Shown here piece after piece: positions 1 through 8,400 of a DNA stretch of 41,683 nt. The notes beneath the pieces were generated by a model. It was not told where the DNA came from and searched no databases. It saw only the letters and a program-made list of their open reading frames with translations. This DNA is from Burkholderiales bacterium (GTDB lineage Bacteria; Pseudomonadota; Gammaproteobacteria; Burkholderiales; Burkholderiaceae_E), in the NCBI GenBank assembly GCA_003818495.1, contig RPRK01000020.1:1-41683 (forward strand), given 5' to 3'. Each line of letters begins with the position of its first letter. The first letter of the stretch is position 1. The position numbers were made by a program, and so were the translations under genes.

Positions 1-1731
1 CGCGTAGCACTTGGCCAGGTTGTCGGTGCGCAGCGACGCCATCCCTCCCCCGCCGAGCACGTCGTGCAGCAGGAAGTTCATCGCGCCGAACCCGGGCAGG
101 TCGAAGCGCTCGACGCGCGACGGTCCGTTGTGGGCGAAATGCGCCGCCACCCGCTCGGGCGTCAGCCAGGCCGACAGCAGCGGCAGCCACTCGGGGCGGC
201 GCGCGACGATGCCGATGTTCGCCTTGTCGCCCTTGTCGCCGGAGCGCCCGTGGGCCAGCGCGATCAGCGGCACGGTACGGGCGGCGGCGCTCGGCGGTGC
301 CGCGTCGGCATGGCTGCGGGCCGATGGCAGGTCGCGTGCATCGAAGCCGCCCTCGACCGGGATCGCCACGAGGTGTCGGGTGCCGTCGACGTCGATCTCG
401 ACCGAGACCGCCCGCTTGGGCACCAGGAAGGAGAACAGCCGGATCACCGGCGACGGCGTCGGACGCCCGCCCCCGAAGCCGGTGGTGCCGGGCGCCATCG
501 AGGTGCCGGCGGGCGCGAACTCGCGGGCGAACAGCTCGAGCGAGGCCTTGGAAGGCGCACGCGCCGCGAGCTTGAGCACCACCTCGCGCGCATCGGGCCG
601 CGCGATCGCGCCGAACATGTCTTCGGCGCCGACGACCTCGATCCGCGTCTCGGTGAAGGCGGGCAGCTTCTGCTCGGCCAGCATCCGCTGCATCCGGGTC
701 AGCAGCGCCTCGCCGGTGCGGCGGGCCTTCTGCGCGGCGCGCTCGCCGGCGACCACCAGCAGGGCGACGTTGCGGAACCCGTCGGGATGGGTGGCACTGA
801 CCTTGTAGGTGTCGGTGGGCGCGCGGCCGCGCGCGCCGGTGACCCGCACCCGGTCCGGGCCGGTCTGCTCGAAGCGCACGCGGGTGAAATCGCAGGCGAC
901 GTCGGGCACGTGGTAGGCCCGCGGGTCGCCGATCTCGTAGAGGAGCTGCTCGCAGAGTGCCGCGGGCGAGACGAGGCCGCCGGTGCCCGGCGGCTTGGTG
1001 ATCTCGAAGCTGCCGTCGGCGTGCGCCTCGACGACGGGAAAGCCGATGTCGTCCCAGTCGGGAACGGTGTCCCAGTCGGTGAAGAGCCCGCCGGTGGCCT
1101 GGGCGCCGCATTCGACGAGGTGGCCGGCCAGCGTGCCCTGCGCGAGCCGGTCGAACTCGGACGCCTGCCAGCCGAAGGCGTGGACCATCACGCCGAGGGT
1201 GACCGCCGAGTCGACGCAGCGGCCGGTGATCACCACGTCGGCGCCGGCATCGAGGGCGCGGGCGACCGGCAGCGCGCCGAGGTACGCGTTGACGCTCGCC
1301 AGCCGCGCCGGGAACGGCGCGCCGCTGAACATCTCGGTGGTGCCTGCCGACCGCAGCGCCTCGGCCTGGTCGGACAGGTCGTCGCCCAGCACCACGCCGA
1401 TGCTCAGCGGCACGCCGAGCTCCTGCGCCACCCGGGCCAGCGCGTCGCGGCAGGCCAGCGGGTTGACCCCGCCGGCGTTGGCCACGACCTTGATGCCGCG
1501 CGCCTTGAGCTCGGGCAGCAGCGACTTCATCGTGATCTGCACGAAGTCGGTCGCGTAGCCGGCGGCCGGGTCCTTGGCCTTCTGCGCGGCCATGATCGAC
1601 ATCGTGACCTCGGCCAGGTAGTCGAACACCAGGTACTCGATGTCGCCGCGGCGCACGAGCTGCGGGGCGGCCGAGGCGGTGTCGCCCCAGAAGCCGGATG
1701 CGCTGCCGATCCGGACGGTCTGTCTCGTCAT
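1..1731 (-). CDS. AtuA-family (DUF1446) protein, C-terminus cut by window edge
   Basis: This is an acyclic terpene utilisation AtuA-like protein; 577 codons are visible. The first ~450 residues match the DUF1446 core (start MTRQTVRIGSASGFWGDTA, later VITGRCVDSAVTLG and TGARGRAPTDTYKVS). The C-terminal part carries the AtuA-type segment GRSGDKGDKANIGIVARRPE. The frame is still open at base 1, but family proteins end soon after this point, so only a short tail should be missing. A good ribosome site (GGAGGAGA) precedes the ATG. It lies 29 bases downstream of the TetR gene on the same strand, so the two are probably one transcript. AtuA is required for citronellol/geraniol degradation in pseudomonads, but its reaction is unclear. 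The family is recognised firmly; the substrate is not. Confidence 0.9.
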   Translation of the reverse strand, partial: MTRQTVRIGSASGFWGDTASAAPQLVRRGDIEYLVFDYLAEVTMSIMAAQKAKDPAAGYATDFVQITMKSLLPELKARGIKVVANAGGVNPLACRDALARVAQELGVPLSIGVVLGDDLSDQAEALRSAGTTEMFSGAPFPARLASVNAYLGALPVARALDAGADVVITGRCVDSAVTLGVMVHAFGWQASEFDRLAQGTLAGHLVECGAQATGGLFTDWDTVPDWDDIGFPVVEAHADGSFEITKPPGTGGLVSPAALCEQLLYEIGDPRAYHVPDVACDFTRVRFEQTGPDRVRVTGARGRAPTDTYKVSATHPDGFRNVALLVVAGERAAQKARRTGEALLTRMQRMLAEQKLPAFTETRIEVVGAEDMFGAIARPDAREVVLKLAARAPSKASLELFAREFAPAGTSMAPGTTGFGGGRPTPSPVIRLFSFLVPKRAVSVEIDVDGTRHLVAIPVEGGFDARDLPSARSHADAAPPSAAARTVPLIALAHGRSGDKGDKANIGIVARRPEWLPLLSAWLTPERVAAHFAHNGPSRVERFDLPGFGAMNFLLHDVLGGGGMASLRTDNLAKCYA

Positions 1732-1760
1732 CTTCGTCTCCTCCCTGCCCGACGCGCCGG

Positions 1761-2444
1761 TCAGCGCGCCCTCGCCCGCAGCTCGCCCTCGAGCCGTGCG
1801 AGCCGTGCCTCGATGCGCTCCAGCGGCGCCTCCGCGGCCGGCGGAGCCCGCTGCCCGAAGCCCTCGAGCAGCAGCCCGGCCATCTCGCGCGCCATCCGCG
1901 CCGGTTCGATCCGCCGGCCGCGCCCGAGCAGGTCGCGCACCCGGTGTTCCAGACCGCCGAACACGAAGTCCCGCGCCATCGCGAGGTCCAGGTCGGCCCG
2001 CAGCTCGCCGCGCGACACGCCGTCGGAGAGCGTCCGGGTCATGAACTGCACGTACCGCCGGTTCAGCGCGTGCAGCTTCGATCCGAAGTACGGCTGCCCG
2101 CCGCGCGCCTCGCGCCCCAGCATCGCCGAGATGCCCGGATCGTCGACCGCGATCTGCAGGTGCCGCGCGATGAGGAAGCGCAGCCGGTCGGCGGTGCCGT
2201 CCAGCGAGGCGAAGCGCGGTTCGATGTCGGCGATCAGCGCATCGTAGACGTCGGTGAGGACCGCGTCGAACAGGTCGCGCTTGTTGCGGAAGTAGGTGTA
2301 GAGCGTGCCTTCGACGCAATCGGCGCGGGCGGCGATCTCGGCCATCGAGGCGTCCTCGAACCGGCGGGCGATGAACACCTCGCGCGCCGCGCCGAGGATC
2401 TCGGCGCGGCGGACCGCCTTGCGTCGCCTGGGCAGTGCCGTCAT
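1761..2444 (-). CDS. TetR/AcrR-family transcriptional regulator
   Basis: A 227-residue TetR-type repressor. The N-terminal helix-turn-helix spans about residues 14-60 and includes the typical segment EGTLYTYFRNKRDLFDAVL. The ~150-residue C-terminal domain should bind the ligand, probably an acyl-CoA given the neighbours. It is transcribed away from the SDR-carboxylase operon and upstream of the AtuA-like gene, as AtuR is in pseudomonad terpene clusters. A promoter and a perfect inverted repeat lie 30-70 bases upstream of its ATG, so autoregulation and control of the divergent operon are likely. No strong Shine-Dalgarno is visible before this ATG. The regulator class is certain; the AtuR-like role is inferred from context. 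Confidence 0.88.
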   Translation of the reverse strand: MTALPRRRKAVRRAEILGAAREVFIARRFEDASMAEIAARADCVEGTLYTYFRNKRDLFDAVLTDVYDALIADIEPRFASLDGTADRLRFLIARHLQIAVDDPGISAMLGREARGGQPYFGSKLHALNRRYVQFMTRTLSDGVSRGELRADLDLAMARDFVFGGLEHRVRDLLGRGRRIEPARMAREMAGLLLEGFGQRAPPAAEAPLERIEARLARLEGELRARAR

Positions 2445-2473
2445 CGTCCGCGGGGCGCACGAGGGCGCCGTTG

Positions 2474-2488
2474 CTGAGTGCGACTCAG
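2474..2488. promoter_or_regulatory. Perfect inverted repeat CTGAGTGCGACTCAG, likely TetR operator
   Basis: Two 6-base arms (CTGAGT and ACTCAG) are separated by GCG in the intergenic region between the TetR gene and the divergent SDR operon. The repeat overlaps the -10 box and predicted start of the leftward promoter, the classic place for a TetR repressor to block its own transcription. The binding protein is inferred from position only. Confidence 0.6.
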
Positions 2489-2514
2489 TATAGGCCGCTC
2501 CGGGTCGACGTCAA
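2487..2514 (-). promoter_or_regulatory. Sigma70-type promoter for tetR-atuA-like operon
   Basis: Read leftward, TTGACG (2514-2509) and TATACT (2492-2487) are separated by 16 bases, a close match to the sigma70 consensus and unusual in this GC-rich DNA. Transcription should begin near 2480, giving a leader of about 35 bases before the TetR ATG at 2444. The inverted repeat at 2474-2488 covers the start point. I found no comparable rightward promoter for the SDR operon. Confidence 0.6.
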
Positions 2515-2649
2515 GGCGGCCCGTCCGAAAGCCGCTCCCTGAGCCGGTTCCGGAGCGATCGACCGATTCGAATGCTGCATTGCAACTTGACTCGACGCGA
2601 CCCCGAACGCAGGCTGTCGGAACTCCGCTCATCACTGACCGACGCCTGC

Positions 2650-3576
2650 ATGGACGCCTCCGACACCGCCTCCGATCCACGCGCCGAACGGTATCGATCG
2701 GTCTTCCGGCCCGGCCTGTTCGAGGGCCGTACGGTGATCGTGACCGGCGGCGGCTCGGGCATCGGCCGCTGCACCGCGCACGAGCTGGTCTCGCTGGGGG
2801 CCAGCGTGGCGCTGATCGGGCGCAAGCCCGAGAAGCTCGAGCGGGTGGCCGACGAGATCGCCCGGGTCGGCGGCCGGGCCACCTGCCACCCGCTGGACAT
2901 CCGCGACGAGGCAGGGGTGCAGGCCGGCATCGACGCGGTGCTCGCCGCGCACGGCCGCATTGACGGGCTGGTCAACAACGCCGGCGGCCAGTTCCCCGGC
3001 GCGGCCGAGAGCTTCACGCTCAAGGGCTGGGAAGCGGTGATCCGCAACAACCTGACCGGCGGCTTCCTGATGTCCCGCGAGGTCTTCAACCGCTGGATGA
3101 GGGACCACGGCGGCGCGATCGTGAACATCATCGCGGACATCTGGGGCGGCATGCCGTCGATGGCGCACTCGGGCGCGGCCCGCGCCGGCACGCTCAACCT
3201 GACCGAGACGCTGGCCTCCGAATGGGCGCCGTCGGGCGTGCGGGTCAACGCGGTGGCGCCCGGCTGGATCGCCTCCAGCGGCATGGAGACCTACCCCGAC
3301 GAGGTCAAGGCGCGGCTCGCCAAGCAGTGGCGCATGGTGCCGCTGCAGCGCTACGGCTCCGAGGCGGAGATCTCGGCGGCGATCGTCTTCCTGCTGTCCG
3401 AGGCGGCGAACTTCATCACCGGCGACTGCATCCGGGTGGACGGCGGCGTGCCGAACGCCCGCCCGAACGCACCGGCGCAACCGCTGCGGGTGAAGGACTC
3501 CGGCTCGCAGCGCACCTTCGACGGCTTCCACCTGTCGAGCCCGCCCGCGTTCATGAACATCGAGCCGAAGGGCTGA
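2650..3576 (+). CDS. SDR-family oxidoreductase, PECR/AtuB-like
   Basis: A 308-residue short-chain dehydrogenase/reductase with a Rossmann motif TGGGSGIG (about 32-39), an NNAGG motif (109-113) and the C-terminal segment ITGDCIRVDGG. Where most SDRs have YxxxK, this protein has AHSGAARAG (172-180), the signature of peroxisomal trans-2-enoyl-CoA reductase-like SDRs. It has no Tyr there and Arg replaces Lys. The role is probably reduction or oxidation of an acyl-CoA intermediate in the cluster; AtuB and AtuG are SDRs in the pseudomonad pathway. It is the first gene of the rightward operon and its stop lies 4 bases before the carboxyltransferase start. I chose the ATG at 2650 because the protein then begins as its relatives do; an in-frame ATG at 2572 is possible. 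Confidence 0.85.
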   Translation: MDASDTASDPRAERYRSVFRPGLFEGRTVIVTGGGSGIGRCTAHELVSLGASVALIGRKPEKLERVADEIARVGGRATCHPLDIRDEAGVQAGIDAVLAAHGRIDGLVNNAGGQFPGAAESFTLKGWEAVIRNNLTGGFLMSREVFNRWMRDHGGAIVNIIADIWGGMPSMAHSGAARAGTLNLTETLASEWAPSGVRVNAVAPGWIASSGMETYPDEVKARLAKQWRMVPLQRYGSEAEISAAIVFLLSEAANFITGDCIRVDGGVPNARPNAPAQPLRVKDSGSQRTFDGFHLSSPPAFMNIEPKG

Positions 3577-3580
3577 CGCG

Positions 3581-5209
3581 GTGCCGGTCATCGAGTCCCG
3601 CATCGACCCGTCCTCGCCGGTCTTCGCCGAGCGTCGGGCCGGCATGCTCGCGCTGGTCGAACGGCTGCGCGCCCTCGAGGCGCGGTCGGCCGCGGCCTCG
3701 GCGAAGTCCAAGCCGCTGTTCGACAAGCGCGGGCAGCTGCTGCCGCGCGAGCGCGTCGCCCGCCTGCTCGACCCCGGTGCGCCGTGGCTGGAGCTGTCGT
3801 CGCTCGCCGGCTGGCTGGTCGACGACCCCGATCCCGACACCTCGGTGCCCGGCGGCGGAATGATCAACGGCATCGGCGTGGTCGGCGGCACCCGCTGCGT
3901 GATCACGGCGAGCGACGCCGGCATCGACGCCGGCGCCATCCAGCACATGGGCCGCGAGAAGCTGCTGCGCGCGCAGGAGATCGCGCTGCAGAACAAGCTG
4001 CCCTTCGTGCAGCTGATCGAGTCGGCCGGCGCCAACCTGCTCAAGTACCAGGTCGACGGCTTCGTGCACGGCGGACGCATCTTCTACAACCTGGCGCGGC
4101 TGTCGGCCGAGGGCATCCCGGTGGTGGCGGTCGTGCACGGCTCGTCGACCGCGGGTGGTGCCTACATGCCCGGACTGTCCGACTACGTGGTGATGGTGCG
4201 CGGCCGGGCGCGGGCGTTCCTGGCCGGCCCACCGCTGCTCAAGGCCGCCACCGGCGAGATCGCCACCGACGAGGAGCTCGGCGGCGGCGAGATGCACGCC
4301 ACCGTGTCGGGCCTGGGCGAGTTCCTCGCCGACGACGACGCCGACGGACTGCGCATCGCGCGCGAGCTGATGACGCGGCTGCAGTGGGACGCCCAGGGCC
4401 CGCCGTCCTCGCTGGTCGACGATCCGGCGCTCGATCCGCTGCATCCGCCCGACGAGCTCGCCGGCACGATGCCGCTCGACTTCCGCCAGCCGGTGGACAT
4501 GCACGAGGTGATCGCGCGGATCGTCGACCGCTCCGAGTTCCTGGACTTCGGCGCCGACTACGGTCCGGCCACCGTCTGCGGCCACGCCTCGCTGTACGGC
4601 CGCCCGATCGGGATCGTGACCAACAACGGGCCGCTCGATCCGGCCGGCGCGACCAAGGCCACGCACTTCATCCAGTCGTGCTGCCAGGCGGGCATCCCGC
4701 TGCTCTATCTGCAGAACACCACCGGCTACATCGTCGGGCGCGCCTCCGAGCAGGCCGGCATGATCAAGCACGGCTCCAAGATGATCCAGGCGGTCGCCAA
4801 TGCGAACGTCCCCTCGATCACCCTGATGTGCGGCGCCTCGTTCGGTGCCGGCAACTACGGCATGTGCGGCCGCGCCTACGGCCCCCGGTTCGTGTTCGCG
4901 TGGCCCAACGCCCGGACGGCGGTGATGGGCGGCGAACAGGCCGCGCTGGTGATGCGCATCGTCGCCGAGGGCGGCGCGAAGCGGCGCGGCGTGCCGGTCG
5001 ACGAGGCGCAGCTCGGTGCCGTCGAGCGCAGGATCGTCGCCAGCTTCGACCGTCAGTCCGACGCCTTCTACACCAGCGGACGCCTGCTCGACGACGGCGT
5101 CATCGACCCTCGCGACACCCGTCGCGTGCTGGGCCTCGCCTTCGACCTGTGCCGCGTCGCCGAAGGCCGCAGCCTTCGCCCGGTGCAGTTCGGCGTCGCC
5201 CGTCCCTGA
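3581..5209 (+). CDS. Acyl-CoA carboxylase carboxyltransferase (beta) subunit, AtuC/LiuB-like
   Basis: This 542-residue biotin-dependent carboxyltransferase moves CO2 from carboxybiotin onto an enoyl-CoA. The length matches the beta subunits of methylcrotonyl-CoA (MCC) and geranyl-CoA (GCC) carboxylases. The N-domain oxyanion region STAGGAYMPG lies at 189-198, followed by FLAGPPLLKAATGE. The C-domain has GASFGAGNYGMCGRAYG at about 418-434. The stretch before GGRIFYN differs from typical MCC beta, which has an AEVFPDRDHFG-like segment, so leucine degradation is not the obvious role. The start is GTG, four bases after the SDR stop, so the genes are probably translationally coupled. The partner alpha subunit is two genes downstream. 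Geranyl-CoA or another branched enoyl-CoA is the inferred substrate. Confidence 0.9.
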   Translation: MPVIESRIDPSSPVFAERRAGMLALVERLRALEARSAAASAKSKPLFDKRGQLLPRERVARLLDPGAPWLELSSLAGWLVDDPDPDTSVPGGGMINGIGVVGGTRCVITASDAGIDAGAIQHMGREKLLRAQEIALQNKLPFVQLIESAGANLLKYQVDGFVHGGRIFYNLARLSAEGIPVVAVVHGSSTAGGAYMPGLSDYVVMVRGRARAFLAGPPLLKAATGEIATDEELGGGEMHATVSGLGEFLADDDADGLRIARELMTRLQWDAQGPPSSLVDDPALDPLHPPDELAGTMPLDFRQPVDMHEVIARIVDRSEFLDFGADYGPATVCGHASLYGRPIGIVTNNGPLDPAGATKATHFIQSCCQAGIPLLYLQNTTGYIVGRASEQAGMIKHGSKMIQAVANANVPSITLMCGASFGAGNYGMCGRAYGPRFVFAWPNARTAVMGGEQAALVMRIVAEGGAKRRGVPVDEAQLGAVERRIVASFDRQSDAFYTSGRLLDDGVIDPRDTRRVLGLAFDLCRVAEGRSLRPVQFGVARP

Positions 5210-5231
5210 ACCGATCTCCACGGAGCCTTCC

Positions 5232-6392
5232 ATGCACCCCGCCCTCTACGGTCCCGAGCACCTCGCCCTGCAGGACTCGCTCAAGAAGTTCATCGAGTCG
5301 GAGATCAACCCCTTCGTCGACGAGTGGGAGAAGGCGGAGATCTTCCCCGCCCACGAGCTGTTCCGGAAGATGGGCAAGCTCGGCTTCCTGGGTGTCCACA
5401 AGCCGGTCGAGTGCGGCGGCATGGGGCTGGACTATTCGTACGCCGCGGCCTTCGCCGAGGCCCTGTCGCACACCCGCTGCGGCGGCATCCCGATGGCGAT
5501 CGGCGTGCAGACCGACATGGCCACGCCGGCGCTGGCCAAGCGCGGCTCCGACGAGGTGAAGAAGCTGTTCCTCGAGCCCTCGATCAGCGGCGAGTACGTC
5601 GCCTGCCTGGGCGTCTCCGAAGTCGGCGCGGGCTCGGACGTGGCCTCGATCCGCACCACCGCCCGCAAGGACGGCGGCGACTACGTGATCGACGGCGGCA
5701 AGATGTGGACGACCAACGGCACTCAGGCCGACTGGATCTGCCTGCTGGCCAACACCTCCGAGGGCGGCGGCCACAAGAACAAGTCGCTGATCTGCGTGCC
5801 GATGAAGACGAAGGGCATCTCGGTCGCCAAGAAGCTCAAGAAGGTCGGCATGAACGCCTCCGACACCGCGCAGCTGCACTTCGATTCGGTGCGGGTGCCG
5901 CAGCGCTATCGCATCGGCGAGGAAGGCATGGGCTTCATCTACCAGATGGAGCAGTTCCAGGAGGAGCGGCTCTGGGCGGGCGCCGGCTGGCAGAAGTCGA
6001 AGCACGTGATCCAGGAGACGATCGACTACCTGCGCGAGCGCCGCGCGTTCGGCAAGCCGCTGCTCGACAACCAGTACATCTACTACAAGCTCGCCGAGCT
6101 GCAGACCGAGGTCGAGGCGGTCGGCGCCCTCTTCCACAAGGCGGTGGGCCTGTACGTGCAGGGGCACGACGTGACCCAGCTCGCCTCGATGGTGAAGCTC
6201 AAGGGCGCCCGGGTCGCCCGCGAAGTCGCCGACTGGTGCGTGCAGTTCTGGGGCGGCATGGGCTACATCGAGGAGATGCGGGTCAACCGGTTCTGGCGCG
6301 ACACGCGGCTGGGCTCCATCGGCGGCGGCGCCGACGAGGTGATGATGGGCATCATCGCCAAGACGATGGGCATCCTGCCCCGCCAGGGCTGA
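5232..6392 (+). CDS. Acyl-CoA dehydrogenase, IVD/AtuD-like (first copy)
   Basis: A 386-residue FAD-dependent acyl-CoA dehydrogenase that should introduce the alpha-beta double bond before carboxylation. Visible motifs are the FAD/substrate segment CLGVSEVGAGSDVASI (125-140), WTTNGTQADWI (159-169) and the C-terminal RDTRLGSIGGGADEVMMGI. The usual medium-chain catalytic Glu position (IYEGT) is Gly here. Instead Glu245 in FQEERLWAG aligns with the helix-G base of isovaleryl-CoA dehydrogenase, which suits branched substrates. The start follows CGGAG by a normal spacing, and 22 bases separate it from the carboxyltransferase gene. Citronellyl-CoA dehydrogenase (AtuD) is the closest functional analogy; the substrate is inferred. 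Confidence 0.88.
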   Translation: MHPALYGPEHLALQDSLKKFIESEINPFVDEWEKAEIFPAHELFRKMGKLGFLGVHKPVECGGMGLDYSYAAAFAEALSHTRCGGIPMAIGVQTDMATPALAKRGSDEVKKLFLEPSISGEYVACLGVSEVGAGSDVASIRTTARKDGGDYVIDGGKMWTTNGTQADWICLLANTSEGGGHKNKSLICVPMKTKGISVAKKLKKVGMNASDTAQLHFDSVRVPQRYRIGEEGMGFIYQMEQFQEERLWAGAGWQKSKHVIQETIDYLRERRAFGKPLLDNQYIYYKLAELQTEVEAVGALFHKAVGLYVQGHDVTQLASMVKLKGARVAREVADWCVQFWGGMGYIEEMRVNRFWRDTRLGSIGGGADEVMMGIIAKTMGILPRQG

Positions 6393-6411
6393 ACCGGAGC
6401 CGGACCGCCGC

Positions 6412-8385
6412 ATGGCGCATTTCGACACGCTCCTGATCGCCAACCGGGGCGAGATCGCCTGCCGCGTGATCCGCACCGCGCGTGCGATCGGCGTGCGCAC
6501 GGTGGCGGTGTATTCCGACGCCGATGCGAGCGCGCGCCACGTCCGCGAGGCGGACGCCTCGGTCCGTCTGGGGGCGGGACCAGCGCGCGACAGCTACCTC
6601 GACGCCGCGAAGCTCGTCGCCGCCTGCCGCGCGAGCGGCGCCCAGGCGGTCCACCCCGGATACGGATTCCTGTCCGAGAACGCGGACTTCGCGCGGACGC
6701 TGCGCGAGGCCGGCCTGGTCTTCGTCGGGCCCCCTCCCGAGGCGATCGAGGCGCTCGGCAACAAGTCGGCGGCCAAGCGGCTCGCGGGGCGCCTCGACGT
6801 GCCCTGCCTGCCGGGCTATCAGGGCGCCGCGCAGGACGACGACACGCTGGTCGCCGAGGCCCGACGCGTCGGCGTACCGCTGATGATCAAGGCCGCGGCC
6901 GGCGGCGGCGGACGCGGCATGCGCGCCGTCGACGACCTGGCCGACGAGGCCGCGCTGCGCGCGGCGATCGCATCCGCCCGCGCCGAAGCCGCCGCGTCGT
7001 TCGGCGACGGCACGCTCCTGATCGAGCGCCGCATCCTGCGGGCGCGTCACGTCGAGGTGCAGGTCTTCGGCGATGCGCACGGCGGCTACGTCCATCTCGG
7101 CGAGCGCGACTGCTCCACACAACGCCGCAACCAGAAGGTGCTCGAGGAGGCGCCCGCGCCGGGCGTCACCGACACGCTGCGCGCCCGGATGGGCGAGGCC
7201 GCCATCCGGCTGGCCCGCGAGGTCGGCTACGTCGGCGCGGGTACCGTGGAGTTCCTGCTCGAGCCGGACGGCGCGTTCTGGTTCCTGGAGATGAACACCC
7301 GGCTGCAGGTCGAGCATCCGGTCACCGAGGCGGTCACCGGGCTGGACCTGGTCGAGTGGCAGCTGCGGATCGCACGCGGCGAGGCGCTGCCGCGGGCGCA
7401 GGAGGCGATCCGCTTCCAGGGGCATGCGATCGAGGCGCGGCTCTGCGCGGAGGATCCGTACGCCGGCTTCGCGCCGCAGGTCGGACCGATCGACGCCTGG
7501 CGCATGCCGGAGGGACCCGGCCTGCGGGTGGATCACGGACTGGCCGAGGCGGCCGAGGTGCCGCCCTACTACGACTCGATGATCGCCAAGGTGATCGCGC
7601 ACGGCAGCGACCGTGAGCAGGCCCGCGTGCGACTGCTCGCGGCGCTCGAGCGCTGCACGGTGGCGGGTCTGCGGACCAATCGGGACTGGCTGCGGCGCTG
7701 CCTCGCGGCCGAGCCCTTCGCCACGGCCACGCTGTCGACCGCCTGGCTGGGCGAGGCGCTCGCCGGCTGGTCGGCGCCCGGGCCGGACGCGCGCTGGCTC
7801 GCGGTGGCGGCCGCGCTGCGCGTGCACCGGGCAGCGCGCGTCCACGGGCCGCTGGCGGGCTGGTCGTCGAGCGGGACGCGCACCGCACCGCTGCGACTCG
7901 AGGTCGCCGGCCGCGAACATCCGGTGCGCGTCGAGAGCGGCGCCGGTCGGGCCCACGCGGTGACGTTCGCCGACGGTACCGTGGTGCGCGTCGCGCTGCG
8001 GCACGACGACGGTCTGCGGGCCGGGGTCTCGGTCGACGGAGTCGGTCTCGAGGTGATGGCGACGCTGGATCGCGGCCGCGGCTGGCTCGACGGCTTCGGG
8101 CTGGCCGACGGCTTCACCGACGTGACCGACCGACCGCCGCGGCGGGACGGCGGCGAGGCCGGCGGGACGATCGTCAGCCGGATGCACGGACAGCTGACGC
8201 GCATCGCGGTCGAGCCCGGCCAGCGGGTCGAGCGCGGCACCTACCTGCTGTCGATCGAGGCGATGAAGATGGAACACCGCTTCGAATCCCCGGTGGCCGG
8301 CATCGTCGCCGAGCTCGGCGCGGCCTGCGGCACGCAGGTGGCCCCGGGTCGGCTGCTGATCCGGATCGACCCGGATCCCGCCTGA
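6412..8385 (+). CDS. Acyl-CoA carboxylase biotin carboxylase/biotin carrier (alpha) subunit, AtuF/LiuD-like
   Basis: This 657-residue subunit carboxylates biotin with ATP and bicarbonate. The biotin carboxylase N-domain starts LLIANRGEIACRVIRTA. The ATP-grasp glycine loop is KAAAGGGGRGM, and FLEMNTRLQVEHPVTE and the C-domain segment YYDSMIAKVIAHG follow. A linker of the kind that docks on the beta subunit precedes a carrier domain with EAMKMEH, where Lys619 should be biotinylated. Length and domain order match MCC/GCC alpha subunits. It is separated from both flanking dehydrogenase genes by under 20 bases, so it belongs to the same operon as its beta partner. Confidence 0.93.
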   Translation: MAHFDTLLIANRGEIACRVIRTARAIGVRTVAVYSDADASARHVREADASVRLGAGPARDSYLDAAKLVAACRASGAQAVHPGYGFLSENADFARTLREAGLVFVGPPPEAIEALGNKSAAKRLAGRLDVPCLPGYQGAAQDDDTLVAEARRVGVPLMIKAAAGGGGRGMRAVDDLADEAALRAAIASARAEAAASFGDGTLLIERRILRARHVEVQVFGDAHGGYVHLGERDCSTQRRNQKVLEEAPAPGVTDTLRARMGEAAIRLAREVGYVGAGTVEFLLEPDGAFWFLEMNTRLQVEHPVTEAVTGLDLVEWQLRIARGEALPRAQEAIRFQGHAIEARLCAEDPYAGFAPQVGPIDAWRMPEGPGLRVDHGLAEAAEVPPYYDSMIAKVIAHGSDREQARVRLLAALERCTVAGLRTNRDWLRRCLAAEPFATATLSTAWLGEALAGWSAPGPDARWLAVAAALRVHRAARVHGPLAGWSSSGTRTAPLRLEVAGREHPVRVESGAGRAHAVTFADGTVVRVALRHDDGLRAGVSVDGVGLEVMATLDRGRGWLDGFGLADGFTDVTDRPPRRDGGEAGGTIVSRMHGQLTRIAVEPGQRVERGTYLLSIEAMKMEHRFESPVAGIVAELGAACGTQVAPGRLLIRIDPDPA

Positions 8386-8400
8386 GCGACGAGACACGCC

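Noticed and set aside
2572-2649. Earlier ATG (2572) for the first SDR
   Set aside because: The added residues do not resemble relatives, which start shortly before the YRSVFRPGLF segment; kept only as an alternative.
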